DNA from: Chloroflexota bacterium
GTDB lineage: Bacteria > Chloroflexota > Ktedonobacteria > Ktedonobacterales > JADMIN01
Assembly (NCBI GenBank): GCA_021323855.1
Contig: JAJPKE010000022.1
Span: 62,001 to 126,000, forward strand
Reading direction: 5' to 3'
Length of the DNA: 64,000 nt
The stretch's first letter is position 1, and every line of letters starts with the position of its first letter. Of the stretch, positions 8,661 through 16,352 are shown one piece after another. The notes under the pieces were generated by a model that ran no database searches, had not been told where the DNA came from, and was given only the letters and a program-made list of their open reading frames with translations. A program made the translations under genes and the position numbers.

Positions 8661-9362
8661 TCAGTTCAGGAGCGAACGGTCTGCGTCATGCGCTAAGAGG
8701 ACGCCTTGCGCATTGTCTTCGACGTGTTCGACGTGTTCGACGTGTTCGAGTTGCCGGCTGAGTTGCTTCACTTCGGCGCGCAGCAACGCAATGCCGGTAC
8801 GCAGGCGCTGCGGCAATGAGGTAGTTTCGAGGAGTTCTTGTTTCTCGGCGTCGCCACAGGTCAGGCACATGCCAATCAGATACGAGAGTTCAGCAGCCTC
8901 GCCGGGGATGTCGAGATGCTGATCCTCGCTGCCCACCAGCGCCAGCATCACATGCAGGTAGTCGTCGAGGGCGGCGCGGGCGCGGGCGGCCAGCATATCG
9001 AGGTCGTCGGCTGCCACGATGCGGTCGCGTAGCGGGCGGACAATTCCGATGAGATAGGATTTGTGCGTCTTGTAATCCACAATCTCAAAGCGGCTCGTGC
9101 CAAGCGCCAGCATGTTATAGCGTCCGCCGGGAAGCTGCTCATAGTCGGCGATGCGCGCCAGCGTGCCCACGCGCGCCGGAGTCACCTGCCTTTCATCCTC
9201 ATCCGTCAGGGCCAGCACTACGCCAAAGGGCGCGCGGTCCGCCAGGCAATCAGCAGTCATCTCACGATAGCGCTGCTCGAAGATATGCAATGGCAGCGCC
9301 ATCCCAGGAAAGAGGACCACGTTGAGCGGGAACAATGGCACTTCAAATAGCTCGTCCGCCAT
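8661..9362 (-). CDS. LON substrate-binding domain protein
   Basis: 233 residues from the ATG at 9362, chosen because GGGAGAGGAG sits 9 bases upstream and the protein opens directly with the LON N-terminal signature (VPLFPLNVVLFPGMALPLHI). It has the substrate-binding domain of Lon protease (about 8-195) but no ATPase or protease part, like the stand-alone family found in many bacteria. Residues after about 205 form a coiled-coil-like tail ending in three EHV repeats coded by a perfect 9-base tandem repeat. It is divergent from holB. The function of stand-alone LON-domain proteins is not well established. Confidence 0.87.
   Translation of the reverse strand: MADELFEVPLFPLNVVLFPGMALPLHIFEQRYREMTADCLADRAPFGVVLALTDEDERQVTPARVGTLARIADYEQLPGGRYNMLALGTSRFEIVDYKTHKSYLIGIVRPLRDRIVAADDLDMLAARARAALDDYLHVMLALVGSEDQHLDIPGEAAELSYLIGMCLTCGDAEKQELLETTSLPQRLRTGIALLRAEVKQLSRQLEHVEHVEHVEDNAQGVLLAHDADRSLLN
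8721..8747 (-). repeat. 9-base tandem repeat coding EHV tripeptides
   Basis: Three exact copies of gacgtgttc (plus strand), coding Glu-His-Val repeats near the C-terminus of the LON-domain protein. Confidence 0.9.
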
Positions 9363-9601
9363 CGCACACTGCTCCTCTCCCGTCTCTCTATCGTTTGATC
9401 TCCAGGTCTTGTGAATGCTCGATGTTCTGTGTTGTCGCAGCCATTCCTGTATTCCTGGAGCGCACTCATCACCGGCCATGCTGCCTGCACGAGACACCAA
9501 AACATGATACAGTGGAGAGTGTAGCATGGCTGTTCCTGGCAATGCCAACTCCGGCCATTGCCATAAGGCCACTTTCGTTATGGGTGAGGGGATTGTGATA
9601 T

Positions 9602-10612
9602 ATGCGTGACGTAGCCGGCCATGCGCAGGCACAGGCGCGGCTGGCGCGGGCAGTTGCCAGCGGCCAGGTGAGCCACGCCTATCTGCTGACCGGACCGGAG
9701 AGCATCGGCAAGACGACGCTGGCGCTGGCCTTCGCGCGGCTCCTGCTCTGCGAGCGCCCCAATCTGGAGACCGGCGACCCCTGCGATAGTTGCGACGCCT
9801 GCCGCAAAGTGCTGCATGGCAACCACCCGGATGTCATGCTGGTGGAACCGGAGGATGGAAAACGGCTGCTCGGCGTGGACGTGGTGCGCGAATCGGTCGT
9901 CAGGCATGCCAACCTCGCGCCGTCGCAGGGTCGCTGGCGGGTCTTTATCCTGCCGGATGTCGAGCGGATGACGCCCAACACCCTCAATGCGCTGCTCAAG
10001 ACGCTGGAAGAGCCACCGGCAGGCGTCGTCCTGCTGCTCACCAGCACCGACCCGGAGAGCCTGCTGCCAACCCTCATCTCGCGCTGCCAGTTGCTCTCGC
10101 TGCATCCGCTGGCACAGAGCGAGATCGAGCGGCTACTCATCGAGCGGCATCAGGTGGCGCCGGCTGAGGCGCAGGCACTGGCGGCGCTGGCGCAGGGTCG
10201 CCCTGGTTGGGCCGTCCGCGCCCACGAGCATCCGGAACTGCGTGAGGAGCGTAAACAACTGCTGGGGCAGATCATCGGCTTGCCACGCGCCAGCCGCGAC
10301 GAACGCCTGCGCATGGCGGGCGTGCTGGCGAAGGATGGCGACATGGCGCGCCGCGCCCTCGACGAGTGGACCCTCTGGTGGCGCGACGTGCTGCTGGCCG
10401 CCGCTGGCGCCGATCATCTCATCAGCGATGGTGAGGCGCGGCGCGAGGCTGAGCGACTGGGCCGCGCGATTGGCCGTCCCCGCGCCGAAGCATTCCTGCA
10501 TGCCTTGCTAGCGGCCCGCGAATTGCTTGACCAGAACGTCAACGCACGCCTGGCCTTCGATGTCCTCATGTTTGACCTTCCCGCCCCTACTGCGTCTTCT
10601 GGCAGGCGCTAA
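9602..10612 (+). CDS. holB: DNA polymerase III subunit delta prime
   Basis: 336 residues. Clamp-loader AAA+ subunit that helps load the sliding clamp at replication forks. Seen: Walker A-like GPESIGKTT (31-39), zinc module Cys50, Cys61, Cys64, Cys67, TLEEPP loop (134-139) and the SRC arginine-finger motif (160-162). The Walker A keeps the GKT core, so it could still bind nucleotide, unlike E. coli delta prime; in many bacteria this gene is confused with dnaX, but the length and lack of a C-terminal tau extension favour holB. GTGAGGGG lies 10 bases before the ATG. Confidence 0.92.
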   Translation: MRDVAGHAQAQARLARAVASGQVSHAYLLTGPESIGKTTLALAFARLLLCERPNLETGDPCDSCDACRKVLHGNHPDVMLVEPEDGKRLLGVDVVRESVVRHANLAPSQGRWRVFILPDVERMTPNTLNALLKTLEEPPAGVVLLLTSTDPESLLPTLISRCQLLSLHPLAQSEIERLLIERHQVAPAEAQALAALAQGRPGWAVRAHEHPELREERKQLLGQIIGLPRASRDERLRMAGVLAKDGDMARRALDEWTLWWRDVLLAAAGADHLISDGEARREAERLGRAIGRPRAEAFLHALLAARELLDQNVNARLAFDVLMFDLPAPTASSGRR

Positions 10613-10685
10613 GAGGCCACAGAATCCGGTACTTCTGCCGACAATTCCTGTGAGGCGCGTAACAGTTGGTGGCGCGTGGCCCCCA

Positions 10686-10691
10686 TATACT
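10686..10691 (+). promoter_or_regulatory. Possible -10 element (TATACT) for the GerMN lipoprotein gene
   Basis: TATACT followed by GCAAG; no clear -35. A transcript starting near 10698 would leave about 37 bases before the ATG at 10735 and supports that start over the ATG at 10705. Confidence 0.35.
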
Positions 10692-10734
10692 GCAAGGATG
10701 AACAATGCTTTGCAAACCTGGAAGGTTGGTCGCC

Positions 10735-11361
10735 ATGAGAACGATGACACGATGCGCCGCATTGCTGGCGCTTGCTGCGTTAGTGATAGGAGTCGCCGCC
10801 TGTAGCGATGCCAGTGGAACGTCTGCGACCAACGGCTCCGGCGCTGGCGGTGCTGCGACGGCAACGGCAACAAGCGGCGGCGCGCCAGCTGCGACTGCCA
10901 CCGCTACCACCGCCGCATCCACCTATCAGATCGAGGTGTTCTTCTCCAAACATCCCGACTCGGATAGCAATCCCGCTGCCGTGTTTCCGGTTCACCGCAC
11001 TGCGCCGAATTTACAGGTGGCGACCTATGCCATCCAACAGTTGATCGCCGGTCCGACGGCTGGTGAGCAGGCGAGTGGCTACTATACGCCGCTGATGGGC
11101 AACCTGAGCGGCGCATCGAATTGCGGCGGCGCGGACTTTCAGATCACACTGAACAAGAAGGGAACGACGCCGGAACAGGGAACGGCCACCCTCACGTTTT
11201 GCCGGGCGGTAAACTCGAATGGCGTCGTCAGCGATGCCCAGATCACGTCGGAAGTCACCGCCAGCCTGAAGCAGTTCTCGACGATCAGCAAGGTGGTCAT
11301 CCTCACCGGCGATGGCGGCTGCTTCGGGGATGAGAGCGGGCAGAACCGCTGCCTGCATTGA
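10735..11361 (+). CDS. Lipoprotein with a GerMN-type domain
   Basis: 208 residues. Residues 1-23 are a lipoprotein signal peptide ending in VAAC, so Cys23 should be lipidated. An Ala/Thr/Gly-rich linker (24-60) is followed by a GerMN-like domain: YQIEVFFSK, the ATYAIQQLIAGPT helix typical of the fold (family consensus reads AL..L..GP), and TLTFCRAV. GerMN domains occur in spore germination proteins and cell-envelope lipoproteins; the partner is unknown. Start chosen for the signal peptide and for GGAAGG nine bases upstream; an in-frame ATG at 10705 adds ten residues. Confidence 0.82.
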   Translation: MRTMTRCAALLALAALVIGVAACSDASGTSATNGSGAGGAATATATSGGAPAATATATTAASTYQIEVFFSKHPDSDSNPAAVFPVHRTAPNLQVATYAIQQLIAGPTAGEQASGYYTPLMGNLSGASNCGGADFQITLNKKGTTPEQGTATLTFCRAVNSNGVVSDAQITSEVTASLKQFSTISKVVILTGDGGCFGDESGQNRCLH

Positions 11362-11423
11362 CCCGGGCATTTCGCATAGGGGACACGCGCATACCAGGTT
11401 GGCGCGGTCTTTGCATAGTATCG

Positions 11424-11447
11424 CTGGGTGCGTGTACTCGCACCCGG
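11424..11447 (+). terminator. Possible terminator hairpin after the lipoprotein gene
   Basis: gggtgcg / cgcaccc stem with a 6-base loop, extended by one wobble and one C-G pair; no T run follows, so intrinsic termination is uncertain. Confidence 0.35.
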
Positions 11448-11546
11448 TTCATAGCCAGCAAAACCCAGCCAGCGCCGGTTGTAAACTTTCCGCCGCGCGC
11501 AAACTGATGAGGGTGAGTGAGTAACACTTTGGCTTGCCTCATGCGT

Positions 11547-11582
11547 CTAGTATCGTGGGACAGAGATACTAGCTGCCCCACG
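11547..11582 (+). ncRNA. Candidate H-type pseudoknot in the DUF4012 leader region
   Basis: Stem 1 pairs ctagtatc (11547-11554) with gatactag (11565-11572), perfect over 8 bases. The loop base string gtggg (11555-11559) is complementary to cccac (11577-11581). This is a geometric observation only; no known RNA family is recognised. Confidence 0.25.
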
Positions 11583-11755
11583 CTTGGCTTGATTGTATGG
11601 TCGCTTGATCGCATGATTGGCCAAAAGTATACAACGTCATTATCGTTGCCAAATCTGCCATAACATTGACGGTAGACTACCTCATCAGCGGCATGGATAG
11701 GTGCTGTACTCGTACATGAGGTGGATGGGCTGCTGTGCTTGGGGGAGAAGCATTT

Positions 11756-14278
11756 ATGAACATGGACGACGACGAGATGGGAACATTGCCGCCGTGGCTG
11801 GCCGGAGCCGTGCGGCGTGACCAGGGCGCTGCGCCAACGACGCCAGTAGCACCAATGTCGCAGGTGTCGCCACTATCACCACTGACGCCGGAGACACCTA
11901 CGTCGCCAGTGTCGCCAACAAAGGGGCGTGTTCGCTTCTTGCGGCGGAGGCAGCGCAGCAGGCCACTCAGCCCGCAGCAGCGCCGCAAGCGCCGCATCAT
12001 CATCGCGGCGGTGCTGGCCGCCGTGGTGCTTGCCATCGTGCTGCCGACCATCCTGGCGATCAACAGCGCCATGCAGGATTATTCGTCGCTGAAGGCATAC
12101 GGCCTGGATGGCGTGCATCATCTGCTTGCGGCAAAATATGATCTCACCGGCGCGACGGGCAGCGGCAGCAAGAGCGATTCCTGCGCGCCAGCCGCCACCG
12201 CGACGGCCACCAGCACCGCCAGCGCAACACCCGGCGCCAACGGCTCAAATGGTTCGTCCAGTTCGTCCAGTTCGTTATCCATACCGACCACAGAGCAGCT
12301 TCAGGCGGCGCAGAAAGACCTGCAAGCGGCGCAGCAAGATTTCCAGACGCTCCAGGGGCGCATGAAGCATCCCGATTGGGTGCTGAGCATTGCGGGCGAC
12401 GTTCCCAGCCTCAACAGCAAACTGGGCACGGCGCGGGCAATGGCCAACGCTGGCTACGATGTCTCGACGATGGGCATTACGCTGCTCAGCGCCGTCACGC
12501 CGATCCTGTCGCGCCTGCACGGCCACGCCATCGGCACCGATCCACTGCTGACGCAGGCGGACCTGACGAGCGTGCAGAACGCGGTGGACCACTCGCTGAC
12601 GCTGCTCAGCGATGTCAAGGCGCAACTGGCGCAGATCAACCTCAACGATTTGCCGGTCTGCGCGGCGCAGAAAGCCGAGTTCACCAAACTGACCGGCGAA
12701 CTGCCAAAGGCGCAAACGGCGTTGACCGACGCTAGCACGATGATTCAGCCGCTCGGCTGGCTGCTCGGCATAGTGGACGGTCCGCGCCACTTCCTGGTGC
12801 AGACGCTGGACCGCACGGAGCTACGGCCTTCCGGTGGCTTCGCCGGTGAGTGGGGCATCCTGACGATTCAGGACAGCAAAGTGTTGCCGTTCTCGCTCAA
12901 CAACGTGGACCTGCTGGACTATCGTTCGCAGCAGGCCGGCGGATATAGCAACGGCTGGGCCATCAACAACCGTCCGCCCGCGACGTATTCCTGGTGGCCG
13001 ATTGCCAACTGGGGGCTGCGCGACGCCAACCTCTCGGCGGACTTCCCGATCAACGCGAAGCTGGTGATGGGCGTCTTCAAGAATGAGGCGACGGACCCGG
13101 CGCTGGTAAGCCAGGGCAGCCAGCATCTCGACGGCCTCATCAACATCACGCCGCTGGCGATTGCGCATGTGCTGAAGGTCACTGGCCCGATGTACGTCCC
13201 TGGCTACGACGTGACGGTCACATCTGACAACCTGGAAGACCTGATTCACTATTATCAACTGGACCCGGCGGGGCAGGCGAAGAACCTGCAACTCTACCCG
13301 CAGGACGGCACGACGGCCAACGCGCGCAAACGCTTCGCGCAACTGATCGCGAAGATGCTGGAAGATCGCGTGCGCCACCTGCCGCTGAGCGAATTGTCGA
13401 GCGTGGCAAAGCAAGCCTTCCTGGATATGCAGTCGCGTGACATCGGCCTCTATGTGACCAACCCGACGCTGGAAGACCTGCTGAATCGCCACCACGCCTC
13501 CGGCGCAATTGACACGACGCCAGGGATTGACGGCTTCTTCGTCGTTCACACCAATTGGAGCGCGGGCAAGATCAACGCGCATGTCAAAGTCAATCAGGTG
13601 GACAACGTGACGCTGGACGATCAGGGCGGCGCGACGCATCACCTGACGATTGCGATCAACGATTATTACGTGGCGAACACCTACAACGATTTCGTCGCCT
13701 ACTATGACCATGTGCGTGTCTACGTGCCGCCAACGGCGAAGCTGCTGAGCGCCGACGGCTTCAACACGAACACGCCGCTCTGCACCTTCCCGCATTGCGC
13801 CGCCGATCCGTATCCGGGCGGCGAGCTGGTCTGCCCGAACGGCAACTATAATCCCGGTCCGCGCACCTATACGCTGCGTGGCAACGATGGCAATCCGCCG
13901 CTGTATGTGGATGGCGGGCCGACGCAGACCACGAGCGACGTGCCGAACCGCACGATGTGGGGCGGCGATGTGATGGTGCCGATGGGCTGCACGGCGACGA
14001 TCACGCTCAGTTGGTACGTGCCGCATATCGCAGCGACCTCATCAGACACGGCCAACGCGCATTTCCCGGCTGGCGCATATGGCCCCTACGCGCTGGAAGT
14101 GCAGCGCCAGGGCGGGACGCTCTACGGTGTGCAGATCACGCTGCATCCGGCGCCGCATGTGGCTGTCGAGGGGACGAAGACGGTCAGCTATACGGCAACC
14201 TCGGACGGCGACCTCTACTTCACCTTCGGCCAGCCGCCACAGCCGCCGCCAGCTTTCTCGCTCTCATCGCTGGGGTGA
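11756..14278 (+). CDS. DUF4012 single-pass membrane protein
   Basis: 840 residues. A Pro/Thr/Ser-rich cytoplasmic tail with PxSP-like three-residue repeats (about 26-55), a basic stretch, one transmembrane helix (about 80-102), a Ser/Gly-rich linker (about 140-175), helical segments, then the DUF4012 domain, recognised by RPSGGFAGEWG and the long beta-rich C-terminal half. DUF4012 proteins are surface proteins of Chloroflexota and Actinomycetota, often near polysaccharide genes; their activity is not known. The ATG at 11756 has GGGGGAG about eight bases upstream; an in-frame GTG at 11735 lacks a ribosome site. The 3' end overlaps the convergent terminase gene by 15 bases. Confidence 0.85.
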   Translation: MNMDDDEMGTLPPWLAGAVRRDQGAAPTTPVAPMSQVSPLSPLTPETPTSPVSPTKGRVRFLRRRQRSRPLSPQQRRKRRIIIAAVLAAVVLAIVLPTILAINSAMQDYSSLKAYGLDGVHHLLAAKYDLTGATGSGSKSDSCAPAATATATSTASATPGANGSNGSSSSSSSLSIPTTEQLQAAQKDLQAAQQDFQTLQGRMKHPDWVLSIAGDVPSLNSKLGTARAMANAGYDVSTMGITLLSAVTPILSRLHGHAIGTDPLLTQADLTSVQNAVDHSLTLLSDVKAQLAQINLNDLPVCAAQKAEFTKLTGELPKAQTALTDASTMIQPLGWLLGIVDGPRHFLVQTLDRTELRPSGGFAGEWGILTIQDSKVLPFSLNNVDLLDYRSQQAGGYSNGWAINNRPPATYSWWPIANWGLRDANLSADFPINAKLVMGVFKNEATDPALVSQGSQHLDGLINITPLAIAHVLKVTGPMYVPGYDVTVTSDNLEDLIHYYQLDPAGQAKNLQLYPQDGTTANARKRFAQLIAKMLEDRVRHLPLSELSSVAKQAFLDMQSRDIGLYVTNPTLEDLLNRHHASGAIDTTPGIDGFFVVHTNWSAGKINAHVKVNQVDNVTLDDQGGATHHLTIAINDYYVANTYNDFVAYYDHVRVYVPPTAKLLSADGFNTNTPLCTFPHCAADPYPGGELVCPNGNYNPGPRTYTLRGNDGNPPLYVDGGPTQTTSDVPNRTMWGGDVMVPMGCTATITLSWYVPHIAATSSDTANAHFPAGAYGPYALEVQRQGGTLYGVQITLHPAPHVAVEGTKTVSYTATSDGDLYFTFGQPPQPPPAFSLSSLG

Positions 14279-15913
14279 GGACTTCCCGCCTCTCGACAGA
14301 TACAACGCGAGGTAGGTGTCGGTGGCGCGGCTGCTCTGGCGACCCAGCGCGGTGTGTAAGGCGTAGCGTAGCGCGTCCATCGCGTGGTCGTTCTGTTTGA
14401 GCGGCAGTTCGGAGACCCCCACCCCCAGCCCCTCCCCCGTCTGCGGGAGAGGGGTGCCAGAGGCAGAGCCGTTGCCGGTGGCGTGCAGGGAGTCGGTCGA
14501 GGGATACTGGTAGGTGCCGAATTCGGCGATGGTGTGGACGCAGCGCGGGGCGACGTAGAGGCCGCGTGTGCCGTCGTCGCGGCGGGCGAGCAGGCGGGTG
14601 ACAGTCTGGATGCCGGGGCGCACGGCGTCTTCGGCGGGCAGGGCGCGGGCAGGAAGTCCAGCCTGGATGAGCGCGGCTTGCAGGGCGGCGATATGCTCCG
14701 GCTCATCGGGGCCGCAGTACCACGTCTCGACGCCGTAGCGCGCGGTGAGGTCGCAGAGCGCGGGCAGGACGACGGCATCGAGCGGGGCGCGGCGCTGGTA
14801 GAACTCGTCGAGTTGCCAGGCGCGGTCGTCGCCATCTATGCCAAAGACGAGCGCGGCGGTGGGATTGGTGTAGCCCCAGTCTACGCCGCCGATGACACGG
14901 GGGAAGGCGCTAGCCCCCACCCCCAGCCCCTCCCCCGTGCGCGGGAGAGGGGAGCGCAGGCGAGACGTGTCGCCCTGGGATAACGGCGCTGCGCCATCGG
15001 ATGAGCGAGAGAGCGAAGTAGTGGCAGGATGCCGGTCTGCGTGGCCTGCGGTCTCCGGTTCCCCTCTCCCGCTGGCGGGGGAGGGGCTAGGGGTGGGGGC
15101 CTCCCCCACATTGCCGTCCGCATCGGCGGTGAAGGCGTAGACGAGACCCTCGAAGGCGGTGAAGAGGCCCAGCACTTCCTGGTCATAGAAGGCGCCGGTG
15201 AGGCCGAGGTCGCTGATATAGTCGGCGGGCAGGTGCGCGGCGTTCTCCTGCGTGGCGGCGCGGAAGAGGGCGTGATGCGGGCGCGGGGCGTGCTCGAAGT
15301 CGCGCCAGAAGCCGTCGCGGCCATGTGGGGTGCCGGTGGCCCAGCCCGCCAGGTCGTAGCCCGGCTGGCGCAGGCGTCCTTTGAGGATTTGCCAGGCATA
15401 GTAGCCACAGAGCGGCGCTTCATCCAGCCAGAACCAGGCGAGGTTGAGGCCACGGATGCGGTCCGGCGCATCCAGCGAGCGGAAGAGGATTTCGGAGCCA
15501 TTGGCCAGCGTCAGATGCCCCTCGACCTTCTGGAAACTCTTGATGAGCGCGGCGTCCTCACCCCTGGAGAGCGCGTATTGTTCCAGCAGCTCGAAGAAGG
15601 TGCGCTGGGTGGCGTCGCGCAGCATCGGATAGGTGGGTGCGCCGATCAGGCCGAGCGAGCCAGGCTGCTCCAACGCGCGGACGAGCGCCCGCAACGCGCC
15701 GGCGAAGGTTTTGCCCGCGCCGACGCCGCCGACATAGAAGCTGAACCGCTCTGCGCAGGCCAGGAACCGCGCCTGCACCGGGTTGAGCGCCCACTGGGAC
15801 GAAACGGAACCGGCGGATGAATCTGCGCCTGGCTGGCTTTCAGCCGCGATGTCCGCCTGCGCGGACTGGGAACAGGCGGCGGCAGTGGGGGCGTTCTTCC
15901 TTCTGGTTGGCAT
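14264..15913 (-). CDS. Phage terminase large subunit-like protein with repeat-encoded inserts
   Basis: 549 residues. Packaging motor of tailed phages: an N-terminal ATPase with Walker A GGVGAGKT (62-69), LLIGAPTYPMLRD-type region, Walker B WFWLDEAP, and a C-terminal RNase H-like nuclease beginning GGVDWGYTNPTA and ending near KQNDHAMDALRYAL. Three palindromic repeats are translated inside it: at about 271-284 and 320-333 (an inverted pair between ATPase and nuclease) and 486-499 near the end; residues about 11-31 come from a second repeat family. Core motifs are intact despite this. The ATG at 15913 has GAGGAAG six bases upstream. No small terminase or portal gene is adjacent. Confidence 0.85.
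   Translation of the reverse strand: MPTRRKNAPTAAACSQSAQADIAAESQPGADSSAGSVSSQWALNPVQARFLACAERFSFYVGGVGAGKTFAGALRALVRALEQPGSLGLIGAPTYPMLRDATQRTFFELLEQYALSRGEDAALIKSFQKVEGHLTLANGSEILFRSLDAPDRIRGLNLAWFWLDEAPLCGYYAWQILKGRLRQPGYDLAGWATGTPHGRDGFWRDFEHAPRPHHALFRAATQENAAHLPADYISDLGLTGAFYDQEVLGLFTAFEGLVYAFTADADGNVGEAPTPSPSPASGRGEPETAGHADRHPATTSLSRSSDGAAPLSQGDTSRLRSPLPRTGEGLGVGASAFPRVIGGVDWGYTNPTAALVFGIDGDDRAWQLDEFYQRRAPLDAVVLPALCDLTARYGVETWYCGPDEPEHIAALQAALIQAGLPARALPAEDAVRPGIQTVTRLLARRDDGTRGLYVAPRCVHTIAEFGTYQYPSTDSLHATGNGSASGTPLPQTGEGLGVGVSELPLKQNDHAMDALRYALHTALGRQSSRATDTYLALYLSRGGKSSPQR
14416..14454. repeat. 39-base GC palindromic repeat, copy R1 (inside terminase gene)
   Basis: C-rich arm followed by an imperfect hairpin ctcccccgt-ctgcgggag. 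On the minus strand it is translated as PLPQTGEGLGVGV in the terminase. Confidence 0.9.
14914..14952. repeat. 39-base palindromic repeat, copy R2 (inside terminase gene)
   Basis: Same orientation as R1; translated as PLPRTGEGLGVGA. It forms an inverted pair with R3, with about 110 bases between. Confidence 0.9.
15061..15099. repeat. 39-base palindromic repeat, copy R3 (inside terminase gene)
   Basis: Opposite orientation to R1 and R2; translated as APTPSPSPASGRGE in the terminase. Confidence 0.9.
15818..15880. repeat. Second repeat family, copy B1 (5' end of terminase gene)
   Basis: About 60 bases beginning gatgaatctgcgcctgg and containing the palindrome gtccgcctgcgcggac (15851-15866). Also found at 16163 and 21206. 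Codes the peptide SAQADIAAE near the terminase N-terminus. Confidence 0.8.
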
Positions 15914-16090
15914 GCTACTTCCTCTGTCCTTCCACCAGGGCGCTGCCTGGCACAAGAAAGAAGCGCCGCGCACTCCTCTTGCCTCAGAGGGAGAACGCGG
16001 CGCCAGCTTATGGCTCACCTATGTGCTGAGAAGTATAGAACATTTCTTCGTGTCTGGCAACAGCGAGAGGGGCAAGATACCCACACCAGG

Positions 16091-16125
16091 GCAAGGCGCT
16101 CATGCGCCAGGGATGGGCATCTTGC
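16091..16125 (+). repeat. Left half of an inverted repeat flanking the R-M gene
   Basis: 35 bases whose reverse complement matches 19864-19898 at 33 of 35 positions; the pair brackets the whole type ISP/IIG gene. Confidence 0.9.
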
Positions 16126-16162
16126 GCTACGATGGGCATCTTGCCTCATTATCATCACCCAG

Positions 16163-16226
16163 CGAATGAATTTCGCGGCTGGATGGCGTCCCGCCGCAAA
16201 GTCCGCCGGCGCGGACTGGGAACAGG
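16163..16226. repeat. Second repeat family, copy B2
   Basis: Begins gcgaatgaatttcgcgg and contains gtccgccggcgcggac (16201-16216); non-coding copy of the B family. Confidence 0.8.
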
Positions 16227-16297
16227 CAAACGCATGTGAACGTTTCTGTCCTGCTCCGAACCTGCGTAGGCAGGTTTTGCGGCCAACGGCCATCCAG

Positions 16298-16318
16298 GCG
16301 CGGTTTCAACCGCTGGCT
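16298..16318 (+). repeat. 21-base repeat with internal palindrome (copy C1)
   Basis: Exact reverse complement of 22454-22474; the core cggtttcaaccg is nearly palindromic. Confidence 0.85.
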
Positions 16319-16352
16319 ACCCAGCGCGCAATGCTTCACTGGCTACCCGGCG

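Larger units (their letters stand above)
11362..11755. other. Non-coding gap with two possible RNA structures
   Basis: 394 bases without a convincing gene. The left part holds a hairpin (11424-11447) that could end the lipoprotein transcript. The middle holds an 8-pair stem at 11547-11554/11565-11572 whose loop can pair with 11577-11582. The right part is AT-richer and probably carries the promoter of the DUF4012 gene, but no clear -35/-10 pair stands out. Confidence 0.6.
15914..16352. other. Repeat-rich gap between the R-M and terminase genes
   Basis: 439 bases with no convincing gene. It holds one half of the inverted repeat flanking the R-M gene (16091-16125), a further copy of its core gatgggcatcttgc (16131-16144), repeat copy B2 (16163-16226) and a 21-base segment matching, inverted, 22454-22474. 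Confidence 0.75.

Noticed and set aside
12821-14026. 401-residue minus-strand open frame opposite the DUF4012 gene
   Set aside because: Arg/His-rich shadow without ribosome site or domain.
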